Below are positions 54,376 through 63,189 of a stretch of 64,000 nt of DNA, piece after piece. How positions within the stretch are numbered: the stretch's first letter is position 1; each line of letters starts with the position of its first letter. A model generated the notes under the pieces. The model saw only the letters and a list, made by a program, of their open reading frames with translations. It was not told where the DNA came from and did not search any database. Where the stretch lies: the NCBI GenBank assembly GCA_026391675.1, contig JAPLDQ010000005.1, positions 62,001-126,000 of the forward strand, given 5' to 3'. Source of the DNA: Bacteroidota bacterium. GTDB lineage: Bacteria; Bacteroidota; Bacteroidia; Bacteroidales; JACABE01. The position numbers were made by a program, and so were the translations under genes.

Positions 54376-55122
54376 CTATTTTTCAAGTTCCGCCATCAGT
54401 TCGTCACTCATTTCCATATTGTGGAAAACGTTAACCACGTCATCATCTTCCTCAATAACATCAATAAGTTTCATTACTTTTTTGGCATCTTCAACACTGA
54501 TTTTTTCCATGTTTTTTGGAATTCTTTGCAGTTCGGCGCTTTCAACAGCTATGTTTAATTCTTCCAGTTTTTTGACCATGGCACCAAAATCTTCCAAAAC
54601 CGTGGTAATGGTGTAGAAGTCATCTTCCAGCGAAATATCTTCGGCTCCTGCATCAATCAAATCCAGTTCAACTTCTTCTAAATTCAGATTTGCCTGTGGT
54701 ATTGTAAAAATTCCTTTTCTGTCGAATAAAAAACTTAAAGAACCATTGGTACCCAATGTTCCGTTGTATTTGTTGAAATAAGAACGGATATTGCTGATGG
54801 TACGCTGCAAATTGTCGGTTGTACACTCAATAAATATAGCGATACCGTGAGGTGCATAACATTCGTAAGTGGTTTCAGAGAAGCTTGCAGAATCTTTGTC
54901 TGAAGCCTTGTTGATGGCACGCAACAGATTTTCTTTGGGCATATTTGCCCCTTTAGCATTTGAAATAGCTAAACGTAAACGTGGGTTGCCGTCAGGATCG
55001 GCTCCACCTTCTCTAACAGCAACAGCTATTTCCTTAATAATTCTTGAAAATATTTTAGAACGTTTTGAGTCTAAAGCTCCTTTTTTACGTTTAATGGTTG
55101 ACCATTTATTATGTCCTGACAT
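54376..55122 (-). CDS. yebC: YebC/PmpR-family protein
   Basis: Protein of 248 residues from the ATG that gives MSGHNKWSTIKRKKGALDSKRSKIFSRI; an in-frame ATG 30 codons upstream would add a hydrophobic stretch not seen in the family. Other segments are GGADPDGNPRLRLAISNAKGANMPK and ECYAPHGIAIFIECTTDN. Members were described as DNA-binding regulators and, more recently, as translation factors that help ribosomes at poly-proline stretches. Confidence 0.95.
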   Translation of the reverse strand: MSGHNKWSTIKRKKGALDSKRSKIFSRIIKEIAVAVREGGADPDGNPRLRLAISNAKGANMPKENLLRAINKASDKDSASFSETTYECYAPHGIAIFIECTTDNLQRTISNIRSYFNKYNGTLGTNGSLSFLFDRKGIFTIPQANLNLEEVELDLIDAGAEDISLEDDFYTITTVLEDFGAMVKKLEELNIAVESAELQRIPKNMEKISVEDAKKVMKLIDVIEEDDDVVNVFHNMEMSDELMAELEK

Positions 55123-55175
55123 ATAGTTTTGATTTTGTGTGAACTTAATATTGAAGAATATTTTATGCAAATATA

Positions 55176-55208
55176 AAAAAAAGTGCCAAAAATATGACAC
55201 TTTTTTTA
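55176..55208 (-). terminator. Terminator after the DUF2807/beta-barrel gene
   Basis: AAAAAAAGTG (55176-55185) pairs with CACTTTTTTT (55198-55207), with a T-rich tail on either strand. It separates the gene at 55381 from yebC. Confidence 0.7.
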
Positions 55209-55260
55209 ACAAACTTAACTAATTGTGAGAAATAGCTTTCGGAAACAAAGCTATATTTTT

Positions 55261-55338
55261 TACCGATAGGAAATATGTAGTAGTCCAATTCGTTTTTTTT
55301 CTCTCTTGTACTACAACATATTTCTGATCGGCATTATA
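55261..55338 (+). repeat. 78-bp palindromic element, copy 1
   Basis: Starts TACCGATAGGAAATATGTAG and ends in CTGATCGGCATTATA. Its two halves are inverted copies of each other. It matches the reverse complement of 58092-58170 nearly throughout. Confidence 0.85.
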
Positions 55339-55380
55339 CCTTATTTTTAAGAACTGATTTATTAGTCATTTTTATATAAA

Positions 55381-56925
55381 TCACCAGCTTGCCAGTGTAA
55401 TCCCAATCATATAGGGATATAATTCAGGACCTTTATTCTTTTCAAACATTTGGGTAAACGAATAACTTGCAAATAAATTTATGGGACCCCAGCCAATCCT
55501 TACTTCACCATCCAGTTTTACCGGGTTCAGATAGAAGTCGTTATAAATTTTATCATAGTTTCTTTCGCCGCCTTCATAATTAACTTGTTTGGAGTGGGAA
55601 TCAATTTTATAGCCAAAAACACCGCCTACTGCGACATGGAATTGTTTCCATTTGCGTTTGGCTGTCTGGTATTCGAGGAATAATGGAACCCTTACCCAGC
55701 ATTCAACCAGTTTGCTTTTCAGATAGCTGTTGATATTTGTATTGTGATAACCGTAAATTCTGCCTGAATCGGGGAGTAGTACTACATCACGGTCGAAACG
55801 GAAATTATTCCACTGGATTCCGATGCCGGAAACCAGTCCGAATCTGTTGTTGATAATGTTGGCATTTAATTCAAAAAGATTAATATTCACACCAACTGAC
55901 TTGGTTCTGTTCAGTTCAAGGAAAGCATACTGTGATGGAATTGCATTACTCAAATTTTTATCTACATAGCCGTTATATGCCAGTTCAAATCCGGCCCAAT
56001 GTCCGTGAAAATGATGGACATAGTTTTTATTACTATCTTTTTTCTTAATATGAACACTGCCTTTTTTGTCAACTATCATTTCTGTATTTCCGATTGATAT
56101 TCTGGTATCTTCACCATCAACTACTTCCACTCCGCTTCCCAATATTGAAACTTTGGTTGTATCTTTCTTTGCATTCGAAATACTGTTGACATCTTTATCA
56201 ATATTAATTACACCCATATCGTCGGGCATATTGTTTCGCGATAAGGTATTATTATTTGTCAGAACAGTATCCGGTGATTTCTCATAATGTACAGTACTTA
56301 AGCCTGATAGCTGACCGCTTATTTTACTTTTTACATTTACTTCTGCTTTTGCCACACCACTGCCTTTAACTTCCATTTCATTTACGTTGAGTTCTTTGGC
56401 ATTGATTTTGGCAGCTCCGCTCATGTTTGATATATGCTGTAAGGCATTGCCTTTCAATGTAATTTTAGTAGCACCGGATGCATCTGTTTTTAATTTTTTT
56501 GTATCAATATTCAAATCAATTTTAGAGGCTCCACTACCTGATATATAAATTGATGCTGCTTTTATTATTACAACATCCTGTGATTGTGCACGGGATACTC
56601 CGCCCACTTTAAGGTAATTCAACACAGGGCAGGTGATATAAATTTTTTCATTATTCAGTTTAAGATTTTCACCATCAGTAGTATGTTTGATTTCAAGTAT
56701 ACTGTCTTTAACTTTAAAAATTGTTGTTCTGTCTTCATCTTCGTCTTTTTCAATTTTTAAACTCTGGGGGCTTCCGATTGTAATGTAAACATTTGACAAA
56801 CTTCCGGCATCAATTCCGTTAAAAGCAGGTACAGCATATTCTTCCAGTTTTTGATTATTATCTTGCGATCTCGTATAAGATGCCATTGTAATGCATAGGA
56901 TAATAATCAGATAAATTCTTTTCAT
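55381..56925 (-). CDS. DUF2807 (head-GIN) and beta-barrel protein
   Basis: Protein of 514 residues with a signal peptide (about 1-20). Residues about 30-215 match the DUF2807 right-handed beta-helix-like domain: FNGIDAGSLSNVYITIGSPQSLKIE, YLKVGGVSRAQSQDV and MSGAAKINAKELNVNEMEVKGSGVAKAEV. After a hydrophilic part, residues about 310-514 look like an outer-membrane barrel ending in IGITLASW. It is the last gene of ECF cluster C and has its own GTAAC-N17-CGTC promoter. It may be a target of that sigma factor, as an adhesin or envelope-stress protein. Confidence 0.82.
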   Translation of the reverse strand: MKRIYLIIILCITMASYTRSQDNNQKLEEYAVPAFNGIDAGSLSNVYITIGSPQSLKIEKDEDEDRTTIFKVKDSILEIKHTTDGENLKLNNEKIYITCPVLNYLKVGGVSRAQSQDVVIIKAASIYISGSGASKIDLNIDTKKLKTDASGATKITLKGNALQHISNMSGAAKINAKELNVNEMEVKGSGVAKAEVNVKSKISGQLSGLSTVHYEKSPDTVLTNNNTLSRNNMPDDMGVINIDKDVNSISNAKKDTTKVSILGSGVEVVDGEDTRISIGNTEMIVDKKGSVHIKKKDSNKNYVHHFHGHWAGFELAYNGYVDKNLSNAIPSQYAFLELNRTKSVGVNINLFELNANIINNRFGLVSGIGIQWNNFRFDRDVVLLPDSGRIYGYHNTNINSYLKSKLVECWVRVPLFLEYQTAKRKWKQFHVAVGGVFGYKIDSHSKQVNYEGGERNYDKIYNDFYLNPVKLDGEVRIGWGPINLFASYSFTQMFEKNKGPELYPYMIGITLASW

Positions 56926-56969
56926 GGTATTCAGTTTTATAGTTATAAAATATTTTGTTTTTTTAATGT

Positions 56970-56995
56970 GACGGATAAATCTGTTGATTTGTTAC
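56970..56995 (-). promoter_or_regulatory. Putative ECF promoter, class 2, DUF2807/beta-barrel gene
   Basis: On the minus strand GTAAC (56991-56995), 17 bp, then CGTC (56970-56973). Same spacing and boxes as the sigma promoter at 58686-58711. Confidence 0.7.
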
Positions 56996-57002
56996 AACCT
57001 GA

Positions 57003-58049
57003 TTATTTTCCTTCTATTTTTTTATCAACAGCCTGATAGGTATTGTTTGCAAAAGTGCTGATTTCCTCAGCTTTAGAGAATGCATTAACTGCATAATATT
57101 TTAAAAATCCACCCACCTGAGCCAATGGATTTTCTTTATACAATTTTTCATCAATATCAAAACGACGGCTTTCTTTTGTTTGAGGTTTTTCAGTAGCTAC
57201 GTTTTCAGCTATTTGTTCTTCAGCTAATACCAGGAGTTTACAAAGTAATAAATTTTCGTTTCTGACTTCATTCTGAATCTGGACTGTTTGTAATTCCAGT
57301 TGATTTTTAACAGGAATTGAAGCTATTTCATGCATAACTTCTGTTTGTCTTACAATAGCCGGCTGATTTTGTACAGATTCTTTTACTGTTTGATGATTTA
57401 CCGGATTTGAAGCATTGATTTTTGAATCAGCCATCAAATTTATCGGTTCAGTATTAGGTTTATTGTTTTTAATCAGGGGTTTGCTGATTTCCTGTGCTGT
57501 GTTAAAGCTTTGTTTTATAATATCTTTTTGGTTGAAGAAATATAAAGAAACACTGATCAGGATTAAAAATGATGAAGCAATGGCTAAGCTCTGATAAATC
57601 AGCTTCTTATTGATGGCAGTATTGAACAGTATAAACTTTTTAAGCTGTCGTTTATTTTCAAATACAATATTTTTGTCTGCTGTTAATTTTGTAAGTTGAA
57701 ATAAATGAAATTCTTCATTTAAATCAGGATGTTGTAAAAGGAAAATATCCAGTTGTTTTTTTTGCGCTGGGGTTAAATCAGCTTCAACAGCAGCAATAAA
57801 ATAGTTTTTATAGTTCGTTTGATTGATAATAAGAGGGGAGGAGGTATCCGGTTTTTTTAAGCTATCCTTTAATTCAAAATGAATAGTATCATTTTCAGCT
57901 ATGCTGATATTTTCGAAGGATTCAAATTCTGCTTTAATTTCAGGATTGGCATCCAAAAATGCAAGTAAAGCCTGTTCTTCAGCCTGATTGAGCCTGCCCT
58001 CGTAATAGTCGAGTATAAAAATTTCGTAGTTTTCTTTGTTTATTTCCAT
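57003..58049 (-). CDS. Anti-sigma-like membrane protein, cluster C
   Basis: Protein of 348 residues from the ATG giving MEINKENYEIFILDYYEGRL; a longer frame upstream runs into a repeat element and is unlikely. The cytosolic part has two copies of one unit: NYEIFILDYYEGRLNQAEEQALLAFLDANPEIKAEF (about 6-41) and NYKNYFIAAVEADLTPAQKKQLDIFLLQHPDLNEEF (about 81-116). One membrane helix (about 172-192) leads to a Gln/Asn-rich outside tail. This layout is common for anti-sigma factors in Bacteroidota. It lacks the zinc-finger motif of classical ones. Confidence 0.82.
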   Translation of the reverse strand: MEINKENYEIFILDYYEGRLNQAEEQALLAFLDANPEIKAEFESFENISIAENDTIHFELKDSLKKPDTSSPLIINQTNYKNYFIAAVEADLTPAQKKQLDIFLLQHPDLNEEFHLFQLTKLTADKNIVFENKRQLKKFILFNTAINKKLIYQSLAIASSFLILISVSLYFFNQKDIIKQSFNTAQEISKPLIKNNKPNTEPINLMADSKINASNPVNHQTVKESVQNQPAIVRQTEVMHEIASIPVKNQLELQTVQIQNEVRNENLLLCKLLVLAEEQIAENVATEKPQTKESRRFDIDEKLYKENPLAQVGGFLKYYAVNAFSKAEEISTFANNTYQAVDKKIEGK

Positions 58050-58091
58050 CTTATACAAAATGATTTCTAAATTAGTTAATTCGCAATTTGT

Positions 58092-58170
58092 ATTATGCCG
58101 ATCAGAAAGATGTTGTAGTTCCAAGAACGATAGTGAATTGGACTACTACATATTTCATTTCGGTATTATA
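58092..58170 (-). repeat. 78-bp palindromic element, copy 2 (inverted)
   Basis: Inverted copy of 55261-55338. It lies between the sigma gene and the anti-sigma gene, and its edge carries the sigma stop codon. The two copies enclose the anti-sigma and the DUF2807 genes. Confidence 0.85.
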
Positions 58171-58651
58171 AAACCCTTTCCATTTCTCCTATGTATGATT
58201 TTAAAAATAATCTTGCCCTGTAAATATATACTTTTACCTGTGATTCGTTTAAATTGGTGATTTCACCGATTTCTTCATAGCTGTAACCTTCGTAATCCCT
58301 TAATAAAATAACCGATTTTTGAATTTCGGGTAATTTCTGCAAAGCTGCATCCAGCACTTCTTTTAAATCGGAATATTGATCTTCGTGTTTCAGGTCTCTG
58401 ATAAAAACTTCTTCAAGACTCGTTTGCTTTTTCTCCCTTCTGATCTGGTCAATCATGGTATGATAAGCAGTTGTGAACAAATAAGAACGGGCTTTTTCAA
58501 AACTAATATCGGCTGCTTTATCCCACATCTTTATAAATGAATCCTGTACAATATCCTTTGCTTTCTCTTCATCTCTGGTTTGTTTAAGGATAAAGCGATA
58601 TACACTGTCTGCAAAATCATCCACACAAAGATTGTATTCAGCTGTAGTCAT
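58166..58651 (-). CDS. ECF sigma factor, cluster C
   Basis: Factor of 161 residues. Region 2: AKDIVQDSFIKMWDKAADISFEKARSYLFTTAYHTMIDQIRREK. Region 4: LPEIQKSVILLRDYEGYSYEEIGEITNLNESQVKVYIYRARLFLK. It belongs to a different ECF subgroup from those of clusters A, B and D. A GTAAC-N17-CGTC promoter lies upstream. The anti-sigma-like gene follows on the same strand, beyond the repeat element. Confidence 0.94.
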   Translation of the reverse strand: MTTAEYNLCVDDFADSVYRFILKQTRDEEKAKDIVQDSFIKMWDKAADISFEKARSYLFTTAYHTMIDQIRREKKQTSLEEVFIRDLKHEDQYSDLKEVLDAALQKLPEIQKSVILLRDYEGYSYEEIGEITNLNESQVKVYIYRARLFLKSYIGEMERVL

Positions 58652-58685
58652 TTAATAAAATTATTTCTCACAAAGTTACTCATCA

Positions 58686-58711
58686 GACGAAGAAGGATGT
58701 CAAAAAGTTAC
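58686..58711 (-). promoter_or_regulatory. Putative ECF promoter, class 2, sigma gene of cluster C
   Basis: On the minus strand GTAAC (58707-58711), 17 bp, then CGTC (58686-58689), 35 bp before the sigma start. GTAAC/CGTC boxes are a known form for ECF factors. It matches the element at 56970-56995. Confidence 0.7.
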
Positions 58712-58727
58712 AGGAAAAGTTCAAAAA

Positions 58728-58763
58728 AGTTTATAAAGTTTGTAAAGTTTGTAAAGTTAATAA
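58728..58763. repeat. AGTTTATAA/AGTTTGTAA 9-bp tandem units
   Basis: AGTTTATAA, AGTTTGTAA twice and AGTTAATAA, just upstream of the class 2 promoter on the minus strand. Confidence 0.75.
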
Positions 58764-58827
58764 TTTAGAGGAATCGTATTTTTATATGACTTTCTGACTT
58801 AAATATTTTTAATATCCGCATCCCATA

Positions 58828-58861
58828 AAAAAAGCTTACCCAAATGAATGAATAAGCTTTT
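58828..58861 (-). terminator. Terminator of glyA
   Basis: On the minus strand an AAAAGCTTA/TAAGCTTTT stem (arms 58853-58861 and 58830-58838) with a 14-nt loop, followed by a T run. It is 23 bp past the glyA stop. Confidence 0.85.
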
Positions 58862-58883
58862 AATATTAGTGTCTTATTAGCTT

Positions 58884-60164
58884 TTAGTAAGCGTACAAAG
58901 GAAATGGTTTCATGAATTCATTTACACGTTTACGAACGGATAAAATCACCTCTTCATTATCGATGTTTGATATAACTTCGTCAACCAGATTTACTATGGT
59001 TTCCATGTGTTCTTCCTTTAAACCGCGGGTTGTAACAGCAGGAGAACCAACCCTTAAACCTGAAGTCTGGAATGGTGAACGGCTGTCGAAGGGTACCATG
59101 TTTTTGTTGATGGTGATATCGGCTTTTACCAATGTATTTTCAACTACTTTACCTGTAATATCAGGGAATTTGCTTCTTAAATCAATCAGCATTAAATGAT
59201 TGTCGGTTCCGCCCGAAATTACTTTATATCCTTTGGCCATAAATAATTCAGCCATTTTAGCTGCATTCTTTTTCACCTGTTTGATATATTCCAGATAGCT
59301 GTCAGATAAGGCTTCGCCAAATGCAACTGCTTTTGCAGCAATTATATGTTCAAGCGGACCACCCTGTATGCCGGGGAAAACTGCTGAATCCAGCAATGCT
59401 GACATCATCTTTGTTTCTCCCTTTGGTGTTTTTAAACCCCATGGGTTTTCGAAATCCTTGCCAATAAGGATTAATCCGCCTCTTGGACCTCTCAATGTCT
59501 TATGAGTTGTGGTTGTAATGATATGGCAATGGGGAACAGGATTATTTAATAATCCTTTTGCTATCAATCCTGCAGGATGTGATATATCAGCCATTAAAAT
59601 AGCTCCGATTTTATCGGCAATGGCACGCATACGTGCAAAATCCCAGTCTCTGGAATAGGCAGAAGCACCGGCAATAATCAGTTTAGGTCTTTCTCTGACA
59701 GCTGTTTCTTCCATGATATCGTAATTGATAACACCTGTTGCTTCTTCTACACTATAATCAATGGCTTTGTAAAGAATACCCGATGAATTTACAGGAGATC
59801 CGTGCGAAAGATGACCTCCATGTGATAAGTTCAGTCCCATAAAAGTATCGCCCGGTTGTAAACATGCAAGCATAACAGCCATATTGGCCTGTGCACCTGA
59901 ATGTGGTTGAACATTAGCCCATTCAGCTCCAAAAAGCGCTTTGGCTCTGTCGATGGCGATTTGTTCCGTCTGGTCTACTATCTGGCAACCACCATAATAT
60001 CTTTTGCCCGGATAGCCTTCGGCATATTTATTGGTTAAAACTGAACCCATAGCTTCGAGCACCTGGGGGCTTACAAAATTTTCAGAAGCAATAAGCTCAA
60101 TGCCATGCATCTGACGCTGACGTTCTTGTTCAATCAGGTCAAAAATTTGCGTATCTCTTTGCAT
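58884..60164 (-). CDS. glyA: Serine hydroxymethyltransferase
   Basis: PLP enzyme of 426 residues that swaps serine and glycine with tetrahydrofolate. [22 protein letters not shown] is the N-terminal signature, followed by [16 protein letters not shown]. The PLP lysine lies in [14 protein letters not shown] (the motif is complete). [25 protein letters not shown] and [10 protein letters not shown] are further family segments. The gene is alone, with a terminator downstream and a TAATTTTG box upstream. Confidence 0.97.
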   Translation of the reverse strand: MQRDTQIFDLIEQERQRQMHGIELIASENFVSPQVLEAMGSVLTNKYAEGYPGKRYYGGCQIVDQTEQIAIDRAKALFGAEWANVQPHSGAQANMAVMLACLQPGDTFMGLNLSHGGHLSHGSPVNSSGILYKAIDYSVEEATGVINYDIMEETAVRERPKLIIAGASAYSRDWDFARMRAIADKIGAILMADISHPAGLIAKGLLNNPVPHCHIITTTTHKTLRGPRGGLILIGKDFENPWGLKTPKGETKMMSALLDSAVFPGIQGGPLEHIIAAKAVAFGEALSDSYLEYIKQVKKNAAKMAELFMAKGYKVISGGTDNHLMLIDLRSKFPDITGKVVENTLVKADITINKNMVPFDSRSPFQTSGLRVGSPAVTTRGLKEEHMETIVNLVDEVISNIDNEEVILSVRKRVNEFMKPFPLYAY

Positions 60165-60194
60165 AATTCTATGATTATTAATTTTTCAATATTG

Positions 60195-60222
60195 CAAAAT
60201 TATAAATTTATTTTGAAAACAA
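60195..60222 (-). promoter_or_regulatory. Candidate promoter of glyA
   Basis: On the minus strand TAATTTTG (60195-60202) matches the TAnnTTTG -7 box, with TTG 17 bp upstream (60220-60222). Spacing is shorter than the usual 19. Confidence 0.4.
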
Positions 60223-60311
60223 GATTTTTTAATAATCTTTAGTTATTTACTGAAATCAGCGCAATATCATCTGATATAAATCACTATTTTTGTAAATCAA
60301 AAATAAGATAT

Positions 60312-61550
60312 ATGATAGCTTTTGAAAAATTCATACTGAATAACGGACTGAAATTGATTGTTCATAAAGATGACAGTACTCCCATTACGGCTGTTAATAT
60401 ACTTTACAATGTCGGAGCAAAAGATGAAAACCCCGATAAAACCGGATTTGCTCATTTGTTTGAACACCTTATGTTTGGTGGGTCAAAAAACATTCCTTCT
60501 TATGATGAACACATTGAAATGGTAGGTGGTGAGAATAATGCATTCACAAATAACGATATAACAAATTACTACTTATGCTTGCCACAACTCAGTCTGGAAA
60601 TTGCCTTCTGGTTGGAATCGGACCGTATGAATGAACTGGCTTTTTCTGAAAAAAGTCTGGAAGTACAGCGGAATGTGGTGATTGAAGAATTCAAGCAGCG
60701 CTATTTAAACCAGCCTTATGGCGATGTATGGCAAATCCTGCGTCCGTTGGCCTATACAACGCATCCCTATCAGTGGTCGACCATCGGAAAAGATATTTCG
60801 CATATTGAAAATGCTGTAATGGAAGATGTTAAGCGCTTTTTCTATAAATATTACCGTCCGGAAAATGCCATATTGGTAGTGGCAGGTAATGTTGATATTG
60901 AGCAAATAAAGCAACTTGCAGATAAATGGTTCGGAAATATTCCAGCCGGTCTGCCTTTTGAAAGAAATATTCCTTCAGAACCCAGACAAACCGAAGAAAG
61001 AATGCTGAGCGTTGAACGCGATGTCCCTTATGATGCTATTTATAAAACATACCATATGTGTAAACGCACTGATACTAATTATCATGCCTTTGATTTATTG
61101 TCGGATATTTTATCAAACGGTAAATCATCACGTTTTAACCGCGAACTGGTAAAAAAACAGCAATTATTCAGTGAAGTTAGTGCTTATATTTCAGGTGATA
61201 TTGATGAAGGCTTATTTATAATTTCCGGTAAACTGCACAAAGGAATTACGATGCAGCAGGCCGAAGAAGCTATTGATAATGAAATAGACAAGCTGAAAAA
61301 GAATTTTGTGGAAGCAAAAGAACTGCAAAAAGTGAAGAATAAAGCGGAAGCCTATCAGGTTTTTTCGCAAACCAAAGCCAGCGAAAAAGCCATGAATCTG
61401 GCTTATTTCGAATTATTGGGCGACGCCAATACCATAAATACCGAAATTGATAATTATTTAAAAGTTACCCAAGAACAAATAAAAGAATTGGTTATCAATA
61501 CATTTTGCAAGTGCAACTGTTCTAAGTTGTATTATTTTGCAAAAAAATAA
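60312..61550 (+). CDS. M16 zinc peptidase, catalytic subunit
   Basis: Peptidase of 412 residues. The inverted zinc motif HLFEH (His48, Glu51, His52) is intact and a second Glu follows in RNVVIEEFKQR. The two-lobed shape continues with RPENAILVVAGNVD and the C-terminal ARG/TYR-like segment SNGKSSRFNRELVKK. It probably pairs with the M16 protein at 63190, which lacks the zinc motif. An ECF sigma/anti-sigma cassette lies between them. The upstream TATTTTTG box (60285-60292) may be its -7 element. Confidence 0.92.
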   Translation: MIAFEKFILNNGLKLIVHKDDSTPITAVNILYNVGAKDENPDKTGFAHLFEHLMFGGSKNIPSYDEHIEMVGGENNAFTNNDITNYYLCLPQLSLEIAFWLESDRMNELAFSEKSLEVQRNVVIEEFKQRYLNQPYGDVWQILRPLAYTTHPYQWSTIGKDISHIENAVMEDVKRFFYKYYRPENAILVVAGNVDIEQIKQLADKWFGNIPAGLPFERNIPSEPRQTEERMLSVERDVPYDAIYKTYHMCKRTDTNYHAFDLLSDILSNGKSSRFNRELVKKQQLFSEVSAYISGDIDEGLFIISGKLHKGITMQQAEEAIDNEIDKLKKNFVEAKELQKVKNKAEAYQVFSQTKASEKAMNLAYFELLGDANTINTEIDNYLKVTQEQIKELVINTFCKCNCSKLYYFAKK

Positions 61551-61600
61551 CAGATATAGACACCAAAAATTAATCTATTATTGTCCTATAGTTGTATATG

Positions 61601-62137
61601 ATGTCTGAAGCGGAAATTATAAGCGGATGTATAAAAGGAGATAAAAAGGCTCAGAAAGCGCTGTACGACAAATATTCAGCTAAAATGCTCGGTGTTTGTT
61701 TAAGGTATTTCAAAAGCTCAGATGAAGCTGAAGATGCATTGCAGGAGGGATTTATCAGGGTTTTTAATAATATTGGTAAATTCCGGGGTGATGGTTCTTT
61801 TGATGGTTGGATTCGCAGAATTATTGTAAATACAGCATTAAATTTTTACAAAAGTAATTTAAAACATTATTATGCTGCAGATTACGATGATATTCAGGAA
61901 ACCACAGCTGATGTAAAATTAAGCTATGATACCTTATCTGTTGAGTATTTGTTAAAAGTTATACAGGCATTGCCTGAAGGTTACAAGCTGATTTTTAACT
62001 TATATGAAATTGAAGGTTACAGCCACAAAGAAATAGGACAGCTGCTCGGAATATCTATTAATACTTCAAAATCGCAACTGATGAAATCCAAAACATATAT
62101 ACAAAAAAAATTAATTAATAAAGAAAGCGTAATTTAA
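61601..62137 (+). CDS. ECF sigma factor, cluster D
   Basis: Factor of about 178 residues; ATG codons at 61598 and 61601 are both possible, and the TTG at 61592 is less likely. Region 2: AEDALQEGFIRVFNNIGKFRGDGSFDGWIRRIIVNTALNFYK. Region 4: LPEGYKLIFNLYEIEGYSHKEIGQLLGISINTSKSQLMKSKTYIQKKL. It is a more distant relative of the A and B factors. I found no class 1 or class 2 element upstream. It may be read from the M16 transcript, with a 50-bp gap. Confidence 0.92.
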   Translation: MSEAEIISGCIKGDKKAQKALYDKYSAKMLGVCLRYFKSSDEAEDALQEGFIRVFNNIGKFRGDGSFDGWIRRIIVNTALNFYKSNLKHYYAADYDDIQETTADVKLSYDTLSVEYLLKVIQALPEGYKLIFNLYEIEGYSHKEIGQLLGISINTSKSQLMKSKTYIQKKLINKESVI

Positions 62138-62144
62138 TACGGAA

Positions 62145-63185
62145 ATGAAGCAAGAAAACAATATAGGAGATTTATTTAGAGAAGCTTTCAAGGATTTTGA
62201 AAGAAAGCCATCTGATAAAATCTGGAATAACATCGAAAATAATGTTAAACCAAATCCAATAGCTAAACCCGATTATTTTAAACCTGTAAATCTGTTTATA
62301 GGAAGTGGCATTATTGCAGTACTTCTGATTACCTATTTTTTAAGCAAACCTGTAGCTGATAATAAATCTAAAACAACAACTGCTGTTGCTGTAAATGCTG
62401 TTGAAAAAACTGATCAAAACATTAAAAATATTGACGAAAACAAGACTAATCCATCTGATAATAATGTAAACCAAACTATTAAAACCAACAGTAATACTAA
62501 TTCTAATAACTTGTCTCAGCCAAATAAAACAAAGAGAATTAATATCAATGATTTGATTGCTCAGGCTGATACCAGACAAAATAATACAAATGAAACTGTT
62601 AATCCAATAAGCGTTAGCAGTATTTCACAAAAGCAGCATAAAAATGTTGATAAACAACCATTGGCTAATAATACAGTAATATCAGCCATTAAGAATGCTG
62701 GTGAAATTAAATTTTCTCCTGATCAGAATATTTGTAAAGGTGAAAAAGTACAGCTAAGTGTTATTGGTGGGGTAAATTTCCTTTGGAGTACGGGTGAAAT
62801 CTCACAATCAATTAATGTTAGTCCTGCAGCAACTACTGATTATAGTGTTGCAGCTTATGATGAGGCAGGAAATAAGAAAGTTGGATTGATTACCGTTAAT
62901 GTTACGGATTGTAATAAAATTTTTGTTCCTAATGCATTTACACCCAATGGTGACGGTGAATCGGACGTTTTTAAAGCTTACGGTACCAATATTACCAAAT
63001 TCGAAATTATTATTATATCACGGACTGGTCAGATTGTTTTTACATCTCAGAATATTAATGAAGGCTGGGATGGAACCTATAAAGGAAAGGCATTGCAGGA
63101 GGGTGTATATGTTTATAATATTAAATATACCAATGAACTTAATAAAGAACAAACTGTTACTGGTCATATAACGCTTATCAGATAA
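62145..63185 (+). CDS. Anti-sigma-like protein with Ig-like domain and CHU_C tail
   Basis: Protein of 346 residues without a signal peptide. The cytosolic part carries one copy of the motif seen in clusters A and B: FERKPSDKIWNNIENNV. One membrane helix (about 47-66) is followed by an Asn/Thr-rich linker (about 70-195), an Ig/PKD-like domain (NICKGEKVQLSVIGGVNFLWSTG) and a CHU_C tail (FVPNAFTPNGDGESDVFKAYG to GHITLIR). CHU_C is a T9SS export signal, which is odd on a protein anchored in the inner membrane. The anti-sigma role is inferred from position. Confidence 0.78.
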   Translation: MKQENNIGDLFREAFKDFERKPSDKIWNNIENNVKPNPIAKPDYFKPVNLFIGSGIIAVLLITYFLSKPVADNKSKTTTAVAVNAVEKTDQNIKNIDENKTNPSDNNVNQTIKTNSNTNSNNLSQPNKTKRININDLIAQADTRQNNTNETVNPISVSSISQKQHKNVDKQPLANNTVISAIKNAGEIKFSPDQNICKGEKVQLSVIGGVNFLWSTGEISQSINVSPAATTDYSVAAYDEAGNKKVGLITVNVTDCNKIFVPNAFTPNGDGESDVFKAYGTNITKFEIIIISRTGQIVFTSQNINEGWDGTYKGKALQEGVYVYNIKYTNELNKEQTVTGHITLIR

Positions 63186-63189
63186 TAAA

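Noticed and set aside
61551-61600. An ECF promoter upstream of the cluster D sigma gene
   Set aside because: I looked for CAAC-N16-ACTCT and GTAAC-N17-CGTC and found neither. A CACC and TCCTATAG pair is visible but has no second copy to support it.
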